Origin: Cephalotus follicularis
Taxonomy: Eukaryota; Streptophyta; Magnoliopsida; Oxalidales; Cephalotaceae
Length of the DNA stretch: 64,000 nt
Assembly (NCBI GenBank): GCA_001972305.1
Contig: BDDD01001627.1
Coordinates: forward strand, 5,908-69,907
Direction of reading: 5' to 3'
Shown here: positions 20,860 through 32,196 of the stretch, piece by piece
Numbering within the stretch: position 1 is the stretch's first letter
How the letters are laid out: each line of letters starts with the position of its first letter
Made by a program: the position numbers and the translations under genes
Notes under the pieces: model-generated
What the model was told of the DNA's origin: nothing
The model's input: only the letters and a program-made list of their open reading frames with translations
Databases searched by the model: none

Positions 20860-22581
20860 GTTGTTGTTGCTCCTCTTACTGCCGAGGAGCCTCTTCTCTT
20901 CTCTGCTCTCTCCTTCCTTGAGGAGCATATTTGTCCACATACTTACGCAGGTGTCCCTTTCTAATCAGGTCCTCAATCTGATTTTTCAGCTGCCTGCACT
21001 CCTCTGTATCATGCCCGTGGTCACAATGGTACCGACAATACTTCTCCATATTCCTGTTCTCTGCCGGAGTCCTCAGCTTCTCAGGCCACTGGAAAGGGAC
21101 TTTATCTTGCTCCACAACAAGTATTCTGGTACGTGTGTCCAGGAGGGGGGCAAAGGTGTTGTAAGATGGGATTGGGGCCCCTCCCCTGGATGAACCCTCA
21201 CGTCTGGAGAGTTTATGTCTGAGGTCTTCTTTGGACAGGTCTGACCTCTCCTTCATCTTCTCTCTCCTCTCAGGAGCATTTCGTGAATGCTCCCTTCTCT
21301 CCTCCTGATGGCCAGACCAGGGTGCCTTTTGCTTCCTAGCTGTCATATCTTCCTCGGCGTTGACATATCTCTCCGCTCTTTTTAGCAGGTCTGCCATGTC
21401 CTTGGCCGGCTTCTTCGGCAGGGAGAAGGTGAAAGACGAATTACTTTTCAGCCCGTTGTTCAAGGCTGCCAGTGCAAAGGATGGCTCCAAGTCTTTCACT
21501 GTGAGAGATTCCTTGTTGAACCTGATGAGGTAATCTCTTAGTGTCTCGTCTTTACCCTGCACCACGTTGATGAGGTGGGTAGAGTTCCTCCTTTGCGTGG
21601 TGCTGTTGAGGAACTTAGTCACGAACAGTTCTGTAAACTGATCGAAGCTCTTCACTGAATTCCTGGTCAGGGTGAAATACCATGATTGTGTAGCTCCAGT
21701 CAAGGTTGCTGGGAATCCTCGGCAAAGCATGGCGTCCGAGGCCTGGTACATCCACATTGCTTGAATATAGGAGCGTACGTGCTGGATGGGGTCCGTGGAC
21801 CCCTCGTACTTGTCGAGGCTTGGGTATCAAACCCACTGGGGACCTGCTCTGCCATGATCTCGACCGTGAAGGGGTGGGCGCTAATATTCTGCACCTCTGA
21901 CAGATGCCCCTTATACTGTTCCACTCCTCGGAACCTCATTTCCAAATCTGCAAGCCTTCTGCCTACTACTTGCTCCACATCCTCAATGTTCCTAGCCCTG
22001 CTAGAAACACGTGATCCTCCAGCCGCTGAGGCTAGGGGGTCAATCCTGCTCCCTCACGCTGTGCCATCTCTGCGTGGGGCATTGGAACGCACTTACGCCT
22101 CCTCTGCCCCCCTGGCTTCCTGTCGAGTATCTACCTCCATGGCCTGGTGCTGAGGGTGCACTCTCCTGGGACTGTTAGGGTGATCCCGAGAAGTCGAGGA
22201 CTCTTCCCTCTGAGATGCATTAACCTCAGGTCTCCTTCCCAGGGGAATGTTATCCCCTGACCGCCTAAGGAGAGGTTCGTTTCTCCCCAACGGGTTTCGC
22301 CTGGCACTTCGTGGGTGCCGTTCCTCCACCTCTACTCGTTGGGGACCAGAAACTCCTCGGACCACTTGCTGAGCGGGCCCGACCTGCTGCTGTTGGTTTG
22401 CCAATGTGGTGACCAAAAGATCTGTGATACGCTCCATCCCTTGGAGGAGCTGATTGAGTTGCTCCCCTGTAACGGGAGCTTGTTGTTGGGTCGTTACTTG
22501 AACGGCTTCTGGGGGAGGCGCTGTGACCTCCTGTTGTTGGCTACCAGTGGCTCTAACCAAGTTGTTCTTCCTCGGAGGCAT
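20860..22581 (-). pseudogene. Tat A gag
   Basis: It starts MPPRKNNLVRATGSQQQEV at 22581, the same start as element B. After a Gln-rich, basic N-terminal part (to about 22093) frames shift, then the retrotransposon gag core follows: MWMYQASDAMLCRGFPATLT, WYFTLTRNSVKSFDQF, FLNSTTQRRNSTHLINV and RDYLIRF. A His/Cys motif (YCRYHCDHGHDTEECRQLK) replaces the usual zinc knuckle near 21020. Breaks near 22080-22090 and 21760-21840 make it non-functional. It would form the particle coat. Confidence 0.85.
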
Positions 22582-22609
22582 GGTTGTTAATGACTTTTTG
22601 CTGCGCTTC

Positions 22610-22625
22610 CCACAGACGGCGCCAA
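22610..22625 (-). other. Tat A primer binding site
   Basis: On the minus strand TTGGCGCCGTCTGTGG follows the 5' LTR after one base. The identical 16-mer is at the same place in element B. TTGGCGCCGTCTGTGG-type sites are, as I recall, common in the Tat lineage; the tRNA partner is not assigned here. Confidence 0.75.
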
Positions 22626-22626
22626 C

Positions 22627-23510
22627 TGTTGATACAGAAATCCTTCTCTCAACAGTATCCTACGTGGAGGACTTTAATTTGTTAAGAGAAACGCTAGCCA
22701 AGGATGCCTGGAGGAAGACTTTGATCTCTGATCCCTGCACAAAGTAACAAAATGGTGGAAAGTCCAGGAGGTTGTTCTCCCGGGGACACTCCGACGCTCA
22801 AGTTCGACAAAGTGCAGAGGAAATAAGGTTCTTTGCAATATAAAAGTGGTTGACCTTTGATTTATCTTTGATTCGGGTATTTATAGGATCAGTTTGTAAC
22901 TGATTGAGCGTGAAAATCGAAGGTGATGGCTATCCCCTAAGGAAATTCCGAGGATCTCGGGATTTCCCTTATCTCTACCTGAATTATCTCTTCTTTCCTT
23001 TATCTTCACCTAAATTATCTCCCCTTTCCTTACTGGTAGTTATCCTTATCTTGTCTTATATATTTAGAAGATATGGATCCCTTATAGTTAGGCTAACTCC
23101 ATGGCCTCATTCCGTAAACGAGGAGGAGATCTTCTTCCACAGATTTGCCGAGGAGACGAGATGTAGTGATGCTAATAAGGCAGTCAGTCCCTGGCTCCAA
23201 GGTCTTCAACGTCCATAGACTTGCACTTGAGGGGAGTGGTCTCCTGTTATGTAGCCGAGGAGGTCCTCGGCAGTGTTGCTTCAGAAGGTGTCCTCGGCCC
23301 TGACGCCGAGGAAGATAAACTTTGCATGGCAACCCCTGGACTGGTCCTCGGCACTTATGCCGAGGAGGAATACTCCTTATATTATTGATTTCTTGACTAA
23401 CAGACTTCCTCTGACCTCAGTTTGTCAACTATTAAACCACTTGGACACATGGCTGCCTTTGGAAGAGGACACGTGTTGTTTTTGATTTAACTCAATTTTT
23501 CCCCCTATCA
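22627..23510 (-). repeat. Tat A 5' LTR (884 bp)
   Basis: The partner of 11979-12862 with the same length. Most differences are transitions. The TATAAATA box is at 22878-22885 (minus strand) and the GCCGAGG/CCTCGGC cluster at about 23255-23370. Confidence 0.92.
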
Positions 23511-24480
23511 AAAAACGATGGTTGTTTGTCTTGTTCTAAAAGGATTAACTAAATATAAAATAAATCAGGGTGGTTAAGAACTTACTATACTATCAAAGAG
23601 ATATTTTTAATTTTATTCATTCTTATATCTTTAACCTAAAATGAGTTATTAAGACTCTAAGAGTTTTAGCCTTGGAATTTATATCATTTTGTATTAGATT
23701 TTAATTATGCACACAATTCAAAAAATATCAATTACAAAGTGAAATTAAAAGTCAAATTTTAACAATAATATTATATGTCAATCTATTGGCCTTATCTTTA
23801 ATAAATTTTTGTGATCTCACACAAAAAAAAAAAAAATTCTAGTATTACCCTAATATAAAATGATAATGTACCTTTTTTTAATTAGTCAAAGATATTGTCT
23901 ATGAAATAGAAAAAAGTGATTAATGTATAAAAAATATATGTTAAGAGATAATTATAATTCCATATTAGATTACAGTAGCACCGATTTTCTCTCAGACATT
24001 TAATGCAGGCTTCTTCACTTATTAGTGTTAAGGAACACGACAATTAAAGGGTTTTAGTAGTAAGTTGATTGTGAAGTCCATCAAAGGACCATTTTCTTGC
24101 TTAGACCTCATTAAATAATATGCACATTCACGTAACGGGTTAATATGACACATAAATTATTGAAGAGATTTTGAAAGAGAGATTCTTTATTCTCTTTTTG
24201 GAATGGTAGCATTGCAATAAACGTAATCATGCATGCAATAATCAAACTAATGGTACCTTATAACTCATTTCTCATGGTGTTTAATTATCTGAGTTGATGA
24301 CATAAATTCACTGAACAATCACAATAAATAAGGGTTTGTGTACAGGCAAAAGTGCTCTTTTGCTATGCTGTAGAAAATAAATTAGTAGCGTATACAATAT
24401 TGCTCTTTTACAGTCTTCATGAAATAATAATCAACAATCATGCACACATCGAACTTGATTTTGTAAATAAATTGAAGTAA
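23511..24480. other. AT-rich intergenic DNA downstream of the proline-rich protein gene
   Basis: No gene or transposon boundary was recognised. It includes the 3' flank of the gene at 24523-26495. Confidence 0.6.
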
Positions 24481-24522
24481 TTAATGAAACGTCTCTCTCT
24501 CTCATGCCTGCACCTTAATAAC

Positions 24523-26495
24523 CTAAGGAAGAGGAGTAAATGGTGGCAATGGAGGCCACTTTCCAAATTTGTGGTGGTGGAAGTACTTTGCAGGAATCTT
24601 GTGGAAAGGGGGAAGCTTGGGAAAAGGGGGGATAGGCTTCTTATAATAAGGAGGCATCTTTGGAAATGGAGGGATCTTTGGGAATGGAGGGAGAGTCTTA
24701 TAGATTGGAAAAGGTGGTGGAAGTGGCTTCTTATAAAATGGAGGGATCTTTGGGAATGGAGGGAAAGTCTTATAGATTGGAAAAGGTGGTGGAAGTGGCT
24801 TCTTGAAAAACGGAATAGGTGGTGGAAGTGGCTTTTTGAAAAAAGGAATAGGTGGTGGTAGTGGTTTCTTAAAGAAAGGAATAGGTGGTGGAAGTGGTTT
24901 CTTAAAGAAAGGAATAGGTGGTGGAAGTGGTTTCTTGTAAATTGGAACTGGTGGAGGAAGTGGCTTCTTATAGATTGGAACTGGTGGTGGAAGTGGTTTC
25001 TTGTAGATTGGAACTGGAGGTGGAAGTGGCTTCTTATAAATTGGAACCGGAGGTGGAAGTGGTTTCTTGTAGAATGGAACCGGTGGTGGAAGTGGTTTCT
25101 TGTAGAATGGAACTGGTGGTGGAAGTGGTTTCTTGTAGATTGGAACTGGTGGTGGAAGTGGCTTCTTGTAGATTGGAACTGGTGGAGGAAGAGGTTTCTT
25201 GTAGAATGGTGGTAGTGGCTTGTAAATTATTGGAGGAAAAACCTTATGAGGAGGAAATGGAGGGAAGACCTTGGGAGGGAATGGGAATGGATGACCAAAG
25301 TCTTTCACTGGAGGAATGTAAAATTTGGGGTGTGGGTGCTTAGGGAAGGGTGGCCATGGTGGCAATTTGGGTAGTGATGGGAGCTGGTAATAAGGCCAAA
25401 AGAATGCTGAGGCACATGTCACTGGTGAGAATTTCAGCTTCCCTGCCAAGCCAAAGGTGTGTTTATCATTGGTTTTGGTTTTGAAGACTATCTTGTTGGA
25501 TTCTAGGCCATCATGGGCAGGGCATGGTGCAGCTGATGCACTGTGAAGTTGAGCATAGCAATCTTCCTTCAGCTTTCCATCTTTAACAATGTCATGTGGA
25601 AGATATACTTTGAACTTTCCTTCTTTATCCAGCTCTCCATGTCCTCTTGTTTTGAATTCTCCATTTTCTGTTTTGCAGTCAATAGCAACACTCAGCCCTG
25701 CGCAAAATAGATGCAAAAGATCGTTCTTTGTTATTAAAAGGAATTTATATCATGCCCCCATTTTTTCATTTCTATTTTCAATAGGGAAATGATAAAGTCC
25801 ATGTAGAAACTTATTTATTATTATCACGTAATGTCTCATTCAACAACTTAATCTTTGTGTCAAAAAATGCAGAATATTTTCCCTTTAAGTGTTAGTGTAA
25901 TGTTTCCCTCATAAAAAAATCAAACTCAACACAATCACAGTTCTTACCTTTTAGTAAAAGTAACAACACACCCAATTGTAGAAGTTAAAGAAGTTCATTT
26001 ATTGTTGTCATTAGGTAATGCTTTATGTCTTTACTATTTAAATTAATAGTGAAAGACTATATATGACTCTGGGAGAGCTTTTATCAGGTAACCTTTCCAT
26101 GTGTAATAAAGGTGAACGTAAAAAATGCTATAAGAGCTCTCTGTCACACTAGTCACTACCAATCTATATACCAAACCCATGATGAGCAAAAAGCAAGTAT
26201 AATTCAAGTCCCCCATGTAATCAAAGCAATGAATGGCCAATCTAGTAGTACTGGGTCACCAACAAAATGTTAAATGCCACACAAAACAATTCATACCACA
26301 TTTGATATCACAATTTTTTTATGTACCTGAATAAGCCTGGATACTCTTAATGTCCTTCTCTTCACAATCTGCACACTCTCCAATCCCAACAACCTCAACA
26401 GAATTGTCCTTGCAATGGCAGAAGCTAGATGCATATAGTAAGAAGGACATCAAGAAGCACAGAAGTGCCCCATGAGTGATGGAAACAACCCTCAT
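24523..26495 (-). CDS. secreted proline-rich protein with Ole e 1-like domain (PRP4/PRP2-like)
   Basis: Two exons, 26495-26327 and 25697-24523, joined across a 629-bp GT..AG intron (phase 1), give about 447 residues. The first 28 residues include a hydrophobic signal peptide (ALLCFLMSFLLYASSFC). Residues about 29-150 form a Pollen Ole e 1-like domain with six cysteines (GECADC, IDC, EDC, APC, VTC) and LPHDIVKDGKLKEDCYAQL. The rest is Pro-rich: KHPHPKFYIPP, then 13 consecutive 11-residue KKPLPPP[V/I/F]P[I/F][Y/F] units plus a separated one, and a His/Lys/Pro C terminus. This architecture matches plant cell-wall proteins of the AtPRP2/AtPRP4 type, which are secreted and become part of the wall. 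No stop or frameshift is seen; it is the only intact host gene here. Gene-symbol identity is not claimed. Confidence 0.92.
24700..25225 (-). repeat. 33-bp coding tandem repeat of the proline-rich protein
   Basis: About 14 copies of a 33-bp unit encode K-K-P-L-P-P-P-x-P-x-Y/F. Subtypes cluster (VPIY, VPFY, IPFF, FPIY), the pattern expected from local unequal exchange. Confidence 0.9.
25698..26326 (-). other. intron of the proline-rich protein gene
   Basis: Donor TCAG|GTACAT at 26327/26326 and acceptor TTTTGCGCAG|GGCTGAG at 25698/25697. Joining restores a single Gly codon and an uninterrupted Ole e 1-like domain. The length is 629 bp and the sequence AT-rich. Confidence 0.88.
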
Positions 26496-26548
26496 TGAGG
26501 TTTATGATGTTGATTCAAGTTATGACTTCACTTAGTATCCTTGACCCT

Positions 26549-26562
26549 CTATATATAAAGGT
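26549..26562 (-). promoter_or_regulatory. TATA box of the proline-rich protein gene
   Basis: CTTTATATATAGAGG on the minus strand lies about 55-65 bp upstream of the start codon at 26495, a plausible core promoter position with a short 5' leader. Confidence 0.65.
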
Positions 26563-26567
26563 ATCAA

Positions 26568-27508
26568 GGGAGTGATTCTAAGGGCATGCCGACACCACAC
26601 TTAAGCTGATCACATGAGGTTAGGGACCCCTTCGTAGGACATTATCTACGGGTTTGATAAAGATTGTAACGTGCACACCGCCTTCATGCAATAAAGGACA
26701 TTATCATCCATTTTGTTCAATTAATGAGCTCACACCTGCTTACAGCTATTTCTCTCTGTGTTATCTCTATCTATTTGAACGTACTAGCCAACTATATATC
26801 ATAAATACTCTTGCTTTAACAAGTTTTATGCGGGATGCATGTTTACTTAAATCATTTCCCATGGCCCTTGTTGATGAAGGTCCGTTTGCCCACTGTGTGG
26901 AAGGTTAGGTAATGCATTAATTTAGAGATTTAGGGTTCAATTTTTTCATAAAAGTAACTGATTAGTTAAAAATAATATTCATGTTTAAAAATTAAAAAAA
27001 AAAACTACTGTATGTAGGATAATGGTATTGACACAATCATAATTTTTTTTGTTCATATCGCTATTATTCTATTTAAATTAACTTTTGTGAACATTATAAT
27101 TTATAAAGAAAAGTAATAGATGCAAAAAAAAATAGCAGTGAAAATGACATCTACTTTATATACAAGTAATATAGCATATGATATATTTAATGGATGATTG
27201 GATCCCACAAAGTTTTGGCGCATGTGGCATAAAGGAGTAATGAATGATAGGAAGATGCTTACATACAATTACGTAATAACTTAATTGAATCAATAATTAT
27301 CTATTTGCTTTTCAAGTTGTCAATCGCCTAGCTATAGCTTTGAAGTCCCACGATCATACTGTTACTCATCAATTTGCTTTTTTGTAGTCTGCATCCTCAG
27401 TCAAATTATGGAACATGTAGTTGAATAGTTGATTAACTTTGTAACCTATCTACAAGTAGAGAGCAATTACCCTATTGCAAAAAATCACAAAAAAAAAAGA
27501 AAAAAGAA
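26568..27508. other. upstream/intergenic AT-rich DNA
   Basis: It presumably includes distal promoter sequence of the gene at 26495. No other gene or element end was recognised. Confidence 0.55.
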
Positions 27509-27532
27509 GGGGGGGGGGGGGGGGGGGGGGGG
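27509..27532. repeat. poly-G run (24 G)
   Basis: Twenty-four consecutive G follow a long A-rich stretch. It directly borders a degraded copia LTR that has a short G-rich border at the same point in its relative near 43795, so it may be an expanded G-rich tract or a base-calling or assembly artefact. Confidence 0.85.
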
Positions 27533-28060
27533 TGAATTATTGTATTAAAAAAACTTATTGAACTTTTTCCGGAATATCAAATTAAAAATTAAAACAAACA
27601 AGCAAGAGCAATCAAAAAATATAAGTAAAGAGAGAGAGTTAGATAATGCAAACACAATTTTTATTGTGGTTCAGCTAATCTCTTACCTACGTCCATTTTT
27701 CCCAAAGTCCTCCTTGAGATTCCACTATACTCCGAATATGTTTGCAGGGGCTATTCGGTCCACCTTTACACTTTTTTGTGATTGACCTCAACCACTTACA
27801 ATTTTTTAGGTTCACTCCCCTATTACAATCAAAGATTACAAAGATGATTTTGTGTTTTAAGATAACATCTCAAAAGGTTGGATATAGCTATGTAATCTCA
27901 CAAATGAAGGCTCACAAATATAATCTCAATATAGACAATAAGCACTTGAAACAAGCTTTGATATGAATTTGAAAGTTGTAAGTTGCTCTTGATGTTGTTG
28001 TCTTTTTTTGATCTTGTTCTTGGCTTCTATTTATTGTATTCTTCAGTTTGTAGCCGTTGG
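27533..28060 (-). repeat. degraded copia LTR fragment (related to the solo LTR at 9608)
   Basis: Read on the minus strand it matches 43400-43800 and the latter half of 9608-10116 in order. Shared blocks on the plus strand include GATAATGCAAACACAAT, TTGTGGTTCAGC, ACCTACGTCCATTTTTCC and GTCCTCCTTGAGATTCCAC. The right end runs into the assembly gap. Confidence 0.6.
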
Positions 28061-28188
28061 NNNNNNNNNNNNNNNNNNNNNNNNNNNNNNNNNNNNNNNN
28101 NNNNNNNNNNNNNNNNNNNNNNNNNNNNNNNNNNNNNNNNNNNNNNNNNNNNNNNNNNNNNNNNNNNNNNNNNNNNNNNNNNNNNNNN
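28061..28188. other. assembly gap (128 N)
   Basis: A run of 128 unknown bases. Any ORF crossing it is meaningless. Confidence 1.
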
Positions 28189-29252
28189 GGCTGGGGGTGC
28201 ATATTATTTTAGGAAAAACAATCGTTCAACTTGAGACTATTGTAACTTTTTATCGGTAAATAGTTAAAACATAAACGTTATATTAACAAAAACCTTATTC
28301 TGAGTTTCACACCCTATTAATTTAAGTTTAACTTATAATGATTATAATTTTTTATCGGTAAAGAAGTAAAAGACATACATCATATTACGTAAAACTTATT
28401 TTGAGCTCCACATCTCATTAATACGGGTTTATTCGATTGCCCTAGTTTTGAAACCTAATATCGTTTGTATTCGTCCATTTCGTACTCGTTTATTAGGTTT
28501 TTGTCGCATGTTTGTGTTTTTATTGTCCTTTTTACTTTTTTTTTTCTCTACAACTAGGTTTTAGATCTTATAAATACTATTGTAAGACATTTGCCGACTT
28601 ATTCTTTCTTTTTCAATTTTAATACTTATGTAATCAAAGTTTAACCAGCTCATTCCCTAAATCCTATAAATTTCAGGAGGGTTTTAATAAGAAGACCCTT
28701 GTCACTTATGTGATACCTGATCAATCCTTTTTATTACATGAGATTATCTATGTTTTATTCATGGCAATTTCATATACTATACTTTTACTAGACACAAATA
28801 TTTCTATAGTTAATGGAAACATAATATGTACTATACATATATCTCTAATTAATTCAATTTTCTTTGACTAATATAGGTTAACTTAAATATATGTTCTTAT
28901 AATATAATTTGGTTTGATTTAATTAACTAAATACTTTCGCTGGCCAAATATTCTGAGTGAATTTGTTTTTCTTTTATTGGATTCAAGTCTTTCGTTTCCT
29001 CAAGGCTATGTATCTTCATTTGTCCGTGAGCTCTAATTTGTTTAAAGCTTATTCATATATTCATAAATTAATTAATAATGATTTGAATATTGTCTTAATT
29101 CAAAATTTTAATTAAGACAGTTTTTTTTAACAATATGGAGTTGCATAAGATTTTAAAAGACTGGTTTAATATTAGAATCATACAATCAATGTATATATAC
29201 ATATATATATAACCTGTGTGTTAGTGCCTACTCATACAAATGTGATTGAACT
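28189..29252. other. AT-rich intergenic DNA with a diverged tandem duplication
   Basis: Two diverged copies of a roughly 100-bp unit start near 28240 and 28342; both have TTTTTATCGGTAAA, a middle CATATTA-type block and a CTTATT.TGAG end. Otherwise no feature is seen. Confidence 0.6.
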
Positions 29253-30277
29253 TGATATGAGAAAAATCTGTTTATATTAAGGACACATGTCCTCATTGGA
29301 TAAAGCCACGTGTCCAGAGGTTTCTTTTTTGAAGCTCACACGAACATGGATCAGAGGAGTCTTAGTAAGACGACTCACAGTAGCAAGTCAGCAGACCCTC
29401 GCCAAACACCAGGGCCGAGGAGAGCTAGCTTGACCAAGAGCGCACCGCAGGACAACCGTGCCGAGGACCTCCTCGGCCCGAGGAGCTTACTTAGGGTACA
29501 GATCAGAGGACCTCCTTCAGTGCACCAGTGCCGAGGACCTCCTCTACCCGAGGTGTCTATCGGACACATAGCAAAGGACGTACCCCCGCTGCACAGATAC
29601 CGAGGACCTTCTCCTAGACGGTATCCAGAGAGACCTCATCCTTGGATGAATGGTAGAGGACCCGGCGTCCTAAGCGTATGCCACTGAGGAAACACCAGAA
29701 GATGAAGACCTAGGAGCGAAAGGGGAAGCAAGATGCCCATCACCTCGGCAACAGTACCATGGTTCACTTTCTCGGCAGCCCTGTGGCAGAGGACCCCCAC
29801 TTCGTTTATGGGATAAGGGCATGAAATCTGCCTGTTTTCCTGGGATTCACCTTCATCTAAATAAAGAAGTAGTGGTATAATGAACTACCAACAAGGAAAG
29901 TGGCGGCATATTTGGCGGAGATCAAGGAAAATGACCGAGATCCTCGGCATTTCCTTAGGGGACAGTTATCACCTCTTCATTTCACGCTCAAACAGTTACA
30001 GTCCAGCACTATAAATACTAGTTCAACAGTCTTAACAAAGGTCAGTCATTTTTACTCTCAAATAACCTTGTTTTCATTGTGCAAAGGCCTAACTTGAGCG
30101 TCGGAGTGTCCCCGGGAGAACAACCTCCTGGACCTTCAACGTGTTTGTTCATCTGTGCAGGGAAAGCATTAACAACCATCTTCTACCTTTTCCTCGGAGC
30201 ATAAAACCAGGGTTTCCTTAAACAAATTAAGCCCTTGCACGTGGGGTACTGTTGAGGAAAGGATTTTTGCATCAACA
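29253..30277 (+). repeat. Tat B 5' LTR (1025 bp)
   Basis: TGATATGAG...ATCAACA. A TATAAATA box lies at 30010-30017. The U3 region contains about three imperfect repeats of a GCCGAGGACCTCCTC-containing unit (about 29455-29620). Confidence 0.92.
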
Positions 30278-30278
30278 G

Positions 30279-30294
30279 TTGGCGCCGTCTGTGG
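30279..30294 (+). other. Tat B primer binding site
   Basis: TTGGCGCCGTCTGTGG one base after the LTR, identical to element A. Confidence 0.75.
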
Positions 30295-30322
30295 AAAACG
30301 CAGCAAAAAGTCATCAACAATC

Positions 30323-32170
30323 ATGCCTCCGAGGAAGAACAACAACCAGTTTGGAGCCACGGGCAGTCAACAACAGGAGGTCACAGCTCCTCTCCCAGAA
30401 TCCGTCCAAGCAGCGGCCCAAGAACAAGCTCCCGTCACAAGGGAGACGCTCAATCAACTCCTCCAGGGAATGAAGCGTATCACTAACCTGTTTGTCATAA
30501 CTTTAGCCAACCAACAGCAACAATCCGGGCACGTCCAGCAAGCGGTCCGAGGAGTTTCTCGTCCCAGCTGACCAGAGGTGGAGATACGGCACCTACGAGG
30601 TGCCAGGCGAAACCCGTCGAGGGGAAACGAACCTCCCCTTAGGCGGTCAGGGGACAACATTCCCCTGGGAAGGAGACCTGAGATCAATGCATCTCAGAGG
30701 GCAGAGTCCTCGACTGCCCGAGATCACTCCAACGATCCCAAGAGAGCGCGTCCTCAACACCAAGCCATGAACGTGGATCCTCGGCAGGAAGCCAGGGGAG
30801 CAGAGGAGGCACAAGTGCGCTCCAATGCTCCGCGCAGAGCTGGCACAGCGCGAGAAAGCAAGGTCGACCCCCCAGCCTCAGCAGCTGGAGTGTCACGTGT
30901 TTCAAGCAAGGCTAGGAACATAAAGGATGTGGAGCAAGTAATGGATAGAAAGCTTGCCGAGTTGGAAAGAAGGTTCCGAGGAGTGGAACAGCACAGGGGG
31001 CATATATCCGAAGAGCGAAACATTAGCGCCCACCCCTTCACATCCGACATCATGGAATAGCAAGTCCCCAGCGGGTTTCGACACCCAAACCTTGATAAAT
31101 ATGATGGGTCCACGGACCCCATCCAGCATGTACGCTTTTACATTCAAACTATGTGGATGTACCGGGCCTCGGACGCTATGCTTTGCCGAGGATTCCCAGC
31201 GACCTTGACTGGAGCTACCCAGTCATGGTATTTCACCTTGGCAAAGGATTCGGTGGAGAACTTCGATCAGTTTACGGAACTGTTCATAACAAAGTTTCTC
31301 AACAGCACCACGCAGAGGAGGAACTCCACCCACTTGATCAATGTGGTGCAGGGTAAAGATGATTCACTGAGGGATTGCCTCACCAGATTCAACAGGGAAT
31401 CTCTCACAGTGAAGGATTTGGAGCCATCCTTTGCACTGGCAGCTTTGAACAGTGGGCTGAGGACAACTCATCCTTCACCTTCTCTCTTTTGAAGAGACCC
31501 GCAATGGACATGGCAGACTTGCTAAGGAGAGCAGAAAAGTATGTCAACGATGAGGAGGAGACGGCAGCCAGGAAACAAAAGACACCCTGGTCTGGCCATC
31601 AGGAGGAGAAACGGGAGCATTCACGAAATGCTCCCGAGAGGAAAGAGAAGAGGAAGGAAATATCAGAATTGACCAAAGAAGACCTTAGACATAAACTCTC
31701 TAGACGGGAGGGTTCATCCAGGGGAGGGGTACCAATCCCATCTTACAACAATTTTGCCCCCCTCCTGGACACACGTACCAGGATACTTACTGTGGAGCAA
31801 GACAAAGTCCATTTCCAGTGGCCAGAGAAGTTGAGGTCCCCGGCAGAGAACAGGAACGTTGAGAAATACTGTCGGTACCATCGTGACCACGGGCACGATA
31901 CAGAGGAATTTAGGCAGCTGAAAAATCATATTGAGGACCTGATTAGAAAGGGACATCTGCGCAAGTACGTAGACAGAGATGCTCCCCAAGGAAGGAGGGA
32001 GCAGAGAGGAGAGGAGGCTCCTCGGCAACATGAGGAACAACAGCAGTAGCAACCCAGAGGTGTCATCCACACCATCTCTGGGGGGGTCGCATCTGGTGGC
32101 GACCACAAAAATGCGAGAAAGGCCTATGGGAGACAGTCCCTTGCTGTGTAACAAGTCCATCACAGCAAAA
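30323..32170 (+). pseudogene. Tat B gag
   Basis: It starts MPPRKNNNQFGATGSQQQEV. In-frame stops at 30569 (TGA) and 31058 (TAG) interrupt an otherwise continuous frame through the gag core (MWMYRASDAMLCRGFPATLT, FLNSTTQRRNSTHLINV). A frameshift near 31460 moves it into the frame of EDNSSFTFSLLKRPAMDMAD and the YCRYHRDHGHDTEEFRQLK motif, where the final Cys seen in element A (TEEC) is Phe. TAG at 32047 and a TAA near 32148 precede protease. The order and length agree with A. Confidence 0.86.
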
Positions 32171-32196
32171 GGCTCAAAACTGGTGGAGTCGAGGAG

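Larger units (their letters stand above)
11979..23510 (-). mobile_element. Tat-type Ty3/gypsy retrotransposon A (11.5 kb)
   Basis: Two 884-bp LTRs (11979-12862 and 22627-23510) differ at roughly 30 positions by eye, about 3%. On the minus strand the order is LTR, primer site, gag, protease, RT, RNase H, a second RNase H, integrase, a long spacer carrying an antisense gene, polypurine tract, LTR. Two RNase H modules and an antisense gene near the 3' LTR are known hallmarks of the Tat lineage. The flanks are GAAAA (11974-11978) and AAAAA (23511-23515), a 4 of 5 match. Frameshifts and stops are present in gag, protease-RT and the antisense gene. Confidence 0.92.

Noticed and set aside
24700-25225. 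CRISPR-like regular repeats
   Set aside because: The direct repeats have no unique spacers and are coding repeats in a plant gene.
24918-25343. 141-codon plus-strand ORF opposite the proline-rich protein
   Set aside because: It is the complement of the 33-bp coding repeats (VEVVSCRLELVVE units) and has no independent support.
27912-28259. ORFs running through the N gap
   Set aside because: They consist largely of unknown residues.
29248-29252. Target duplication for Tat B
   Set aside because: GAACT and GATAT differ at two of five positions, too weak to claim.
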